A DNA stretch of 14,443 bases from Gemmatimonadales bacterium (GTDB lineage: Bacteria; Gemmatimonadota; Gemmatimonadetes; Palauibacterales; Palauibacteraceae): NCBI GenBank assembly GCA_030636765.1, contig DAOVWI010000043.1:1-14443 (forward strand). Direction: 5' to 3'. This document shows positions 12,028 to 14,443 of this stretch, in pieces. Position numbers and translations under genes: made by a program. Under the pieces are notes generated by a model. It saw nothing but the letters and a program-made list of their open reading frames with translations, ran no database searches and was not told the origin of the DNA. Within the stretch, counting starts at the first letter, position 1. Every line of letters starts with the position of its first letter.

Positions 12028-14324
12028 GCGGGGTCGTGCGCTTCGTGTCGCTGGATCTCGACTACGGTTGCCATCACGGCCGGTACCGGTTTCCGGTGAA
12101 GAGCGCCCCCACGGTCATCCTCGGGTCGAACGGCTCGGGGAAGTCCACGCTCGTCGACGCGCTCGTGCGGACGATCTACGGCTTCAATCGCCGCGAGTCG
12201 GACGCGCGTCGTGCCCAGGAGCATCGGAGGCCGTGGAAGGGAGGGCGCTTCCGGGCGCGGGTGACGCTGGAGGACGCGGAGGGTAGGCTTTCGATCGAGC
12301 GCGACTTCGAGAGCAACCAGGTGGTCGTGCGCCGGCTCGCGCCCGACGAGGAGATCTTCCGGGGCGAGGCGAACCCCGCTGCCCCGTCGAGCAGTGATCA
12401 ACAGGCCTACCGAAAGCTGCTTCACAAGCTGTTCGGTCTGACCGAGCTGGATGACTACGAAAGGACGGCCTGCATTCAGCAGGGGCACCTGCTCGGGACG
12501 GAGCTCGCCCAGGATCTCCTGCGGATCGCGGCAGGCGGACACGCGGATGTGGATGCGGCGCGGGCGGTGGTTCGAGACGAGTACTACAGGCTCACTCTTC
12601 AGCCGATCACGAGCGAGGAGAGGCGGCGGCATCGGGCGGGGCGGGTCGAGCAGCTGGAAGAAGAAGTGGAGGAGCTGAGCGCGATGCTGTCGGCGGTCCT
12701 TCAGGCCGAAGCCGATCGCCGGCCGCTCCTGGATGAGGAGAGGCATCTGGAGGCCGAGCTGAACGGGATCCGTGCCGACGTGAGGCGGCTGGAGGGAGAG
12801 CGGGACGCCCTTTCCAGGCTGCGCGGGCTGGAGGAGCGCGAGGCGGCCTCCCGGGAGAGGATCCGTCATCTGGAGGACGTCCACGCCGAGCTGCGTGAGG
12901 CGATCTGGAAGGTCGAGGCGGCAGCGAGCGATTCGGCAGCGCTGCCGGGAGAGGACGCGTACCCGCCGGACTACCTGGAACGGCTCGTGGCCCTCGAGGA
13001 GGCGCTGTGGCCGCGGCTACGCGAGCTGGAGGCAAAGCGGGACGCTCTGGCCGGTCGGTTCGAAGGATCCCCGGCCGGCCCATCGTTCCGCGGGAGGGTA
13101 GCGTTGGGTCTCGGGGTCGCGCTCCTGATCGGCGGCCTGACGCTGAGCGCCAGAACGACCGGGGTCGTCGCGATGCTGATGGGGGTCGCGCTCCTCGTGT
13201 GGGGAGCGCGGGGCATCGTCGTGCAACGGAGCGCTGGCCGCTTCGCGCGCGCAGAGCTGGGGAGGACCACGGCCGAGATCGCCGACGCGGAGCGACGAAT
13301 CGGCGAGAAGCTGGACGGCTTGTCGGATCCCGGCCTGGCGCCGGGCGAGCTGCCGGAGAGGCGCCGGGCGTTCTCCGCCTGGCGGGCGGCGCGCGCACAG
13401 CTCGAGGATGGCCAAGGAAGGCTGGACGGGGCCAGCCGGCGCGCAGAGCGAACGCTGCGACGGGATGAGGCAGGACCGGGCATTCGTGTGGTCGCCGAGT
13501 CCAAGCGCCTTCTCACCGCTGTAGAGCAGGCGATCTCTGCGGAGCGGAACGACGTAATGGCCCCCACCAGGCTGGCTCTCGAGCGTGAACGGGCCGAGGT
13601 GGAGCGGCTTCCGCAGGACGTGCGGGCGGCGTTCCGAGAGACCGACCGCGACCTGCAGGACAAGCGCACGAGGCTCGAGGACGGGGGGACGCAGCTGCGG
13701 GACGTGCAAAGGCGCTTGATCGCCCTTCCCAGGCCGGAAGAGAGCTCACTCGCTCTCGAGGCCAGGCGCCAGACCATGGAGGAGGATTTGCAGGCGGCTC
13801 GGGGCGAAGCCCGTGCCTACTCGCTGGCATACGCGCTGTTGGTGGACGCCTACGAGGAATTCCGTGCGACCGATCAGGAGCGCCTCGTCGAGCACATCGA
13901 TGCCCGTCTGGCGGCTCTCGGCGGAGGAGAGCTCGGCCCGCTCGCCGTGCCGGACGACCTGAGCTCCGCCGCGCTCATGTATGCGGGCCGTACGGTGCCG
14001 CTCGCGTCGCCGCCGCTCAGCTACGGAGAGTGGCACGTCGCGCTCTTCGCGATCCGGATCGGTTCGGCCGACTTCCTCTCCGATCTCGGTGTCCGCACCC
14101 CGCTTCTGGTCGACGATCCGTTCGTACACCTCGATCCTCGCCGTGCCGGCGAGATCTGGGAGGTTCTGTGCCGTGTCGCCGGCGAGCGACAGGTGCTCGT
14201 GACGACACAGGACCGCCTCATCCTCGAGCATCTCGGAGTTCGCCCCGATCTCAACCTGGATGGCCCGGAGCGCGAGGTCTCCGCTCAGATGGAGCTGCCC
14301 GTCGCGGGGCCGCGGTCGTCGTGA
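12024..14324 (+). CDS. SbcC/Rad50/YhaN-like ATPase with membrane hairpin
   Basis: This is an ABC/SMC-class ATPase of 766 aa, partner of the phosphoesterase. The head has Walker A GSNGSGKST (34-42), Q-loop Gln152 in CIQQGHL, signature-like LSYGEW (665-670, degenerate against LSGGQ), Walker B LLVDDP (695-699) with FVHLD beyond it, and TTQD (727-730) with Gln where the H-loop His is usual. Two coiled-coil arms (about 200-345 and 405-625) join at residues 358-396. There, two hydrophobic helices (VALGLGVALLIGGLTL and TGVVAMLMGVALLVWG) are separated by a four-residue turn (SART). No CxxC zinc hook exists anywhere in the protein. The arms are much shorter than in E. coli SbcC (1048 aa). GTG 12024 overlaps the previous stop. 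The architecture matches YhaN-type proteins known to me from Firmicutes, and membrane anchoring is the inferred consequence. Confidence 0.9.
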   Translation: MSGVVRFVSLDLDYGCHHGRYRFPVKSAPTVILGSNGSGKSTLVDALVRTIYGFNRRESDARRAQEHRRPWKGGRFRARVTLEDAEGRLSIERDFESNQVVVRRLAPDEEIFRGEANPAAPSSSDQQAYRKLLHKLFGLTELDDYERTACIQQGHLLGTELAQDLLRIAAGGHADVDAARAVVRDEYYRLTLQPITSEERRRHRAGRVEQLEEEVEELSAMLSAVLQAEADRRPLLDEERHLEAELNGIRADVRRLEGERDALSRLRGLEEREAASRERIRHLEDVHAELREAIWKVEAAASDSAALPGEDAYPPDYLERLVALEEALWPRLRELEAKRDALAGRFEGSPAGPSFRGRVALGLGVALLIGGLTLSARTTGVVAMLMGVALLVWGARGIVVQRSAGRFARAELGRTTAEIADAERRIGEKLDGLSDPGLAPGELPERRRAFSAWRAARAQLEDGQGRLDGASRRAERTLRRDEAGPGIRVVAESKRLLTAVEQAISAERNDVMAPTRLALERERAEVERLPQDVRAAFRETDRDLQDKRTRLEDGGTQLRDVQRRLIALPRPEESSLALEARRQTMEEDLQAARGEARAYSLAYALLVDAYEEFRATDQERLVEHIDARLAALGGGELGPLAVPDDLSSAALMYAGRTVPLASPPLSYGEWHVALFAIRIGSADFLSDLGVRTPLLVDDPFVHLDPRRAGEIWEVLCRVAGERQVLVTTQDRLILEHLGVRPDLNLDGPEREVSAQMELPVAGPRSS

Positions 14325-14443
14325 GCGACGTAGCCCTCTTTCCGCTTCGGGTAGGAGTCTCGGCCTGTCTGATCGGGCGCGAGGTTAGGTATGACGGCGG
14401 GCACAAGCTGGATCGCTTTCTTGCCGACGCGCTGGGGTGGTGC
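14321..14443 (+). CDS. DUF523 (TudS/YbbK-type) protein, truncated by window end
   Basis: I translated this frame by hand from GTG 14321, which overlaps the ATPase stop as GTGA. It stays open for 41 codons to the window end. The start VGVSACLIG followed by REVRYDGGHKLDRFL is the diagnostic N-terminus of DUF523. Some members are thiouracil desulfurases (TudS) that bind a [4Fe-4S] cluster through conserved cysteines, and Cys16 in SACL would be the first. Other members are fused to DUF1722 (YbgA). Length, remaining cysteines and any fusion cannot be seen here. It is the fourth gene of the operon. Confidence 0.82.
   Translation, partial: MSDVALFPLRVGVSACLIGREVRYDGGHKLDRFLADALGWC

Noticed and set aside
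13081..13220. Hydrophobic apex of the ATPase as a sign of two separate genes or a frameshift
   Set aside because: The reading frame is continuous, both half-heads are complete, and the coiled-coil arms flank it symmetrically, so a single protein is the simplest reading.

Overview
The window is GC-rich bacterial chromosomal DNA, densely packed with housekeeping genes. I see no rRNA, tRNA, insertion sequence, phage gene or CRISPR array. Two things point to a Gram-negative (diderm) bacterium from a GC-rich environmental lineage: a lipoprotein and an MCE/MlaD-type protein, plus a full-length Rho. The style of several proteins (the GyrA-family subunit, the M1 peptidase, and two small unknown genes flanking rho) recalls Gemmatimonadota or a neighbouring phylum. 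That placement rests on recall and not on a search. Long open frames opposite gyrA, rho and the peptidase are composition artefacts.

Layout. (1) Positions 1-3108, minus strand: a GyrA-family type IIA topoisomerase subunit, followed downstream by a lipoprotein gene cut by the window edge. The 176-bp gap between them carries a three-copy direct repeat. (2) Positions 3282-6219, plus strand: a tandem universal-stress protein with a J-domain-like C-terminus, then an M1-type zinc metallopeptidase 10 nt later. (3) Positions 6247-7941, minus strand: rho and a small unknown gene 12 nt downstream. A small basic unknown gene diverges from the rho promoter region (8133-8483, plus). (4) Positions 8622-9566, minus strand: a single-pass MCE/MlaD-like protein, convergent with the basic gene across a perfect 11-bp hairpin. 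(5) Positions 9744-10139, plus strand: ssb with a non-standard C-terminal tip and a leader holding two back-to-back hairpins. (6) Positions 10317-14443, plus strand: a tight operon of a CDP-alcohol phosphatidyltransferase, an SbcD/Mre11/YhaO-like phosphoesterase, an SbcC/Rad50/YhaN-like ATPase and a DUF523 protein cut by the window end. The last three are joined by two 4-bp GTGA overlaps or short gaps.

The strongest candidates for unusual biology are two. The first is the Mre11-Rad50-like pair whose ATPase has a two-helix hydrophobic hairpin where a zinc hook would be, encoded with a membrane phospholipid synthase. The second is the universal-stress/J-domain fusion, which could physically link a nucleotide-binding stress sensor to Hsp70. 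Secondary points are the GyrA-family subunit lacking the canonical first-blade GyrA box while carrying a repeat-built acidic tail, and the divergent SSB tip. All genes appear intact apart from the two at the window edges.
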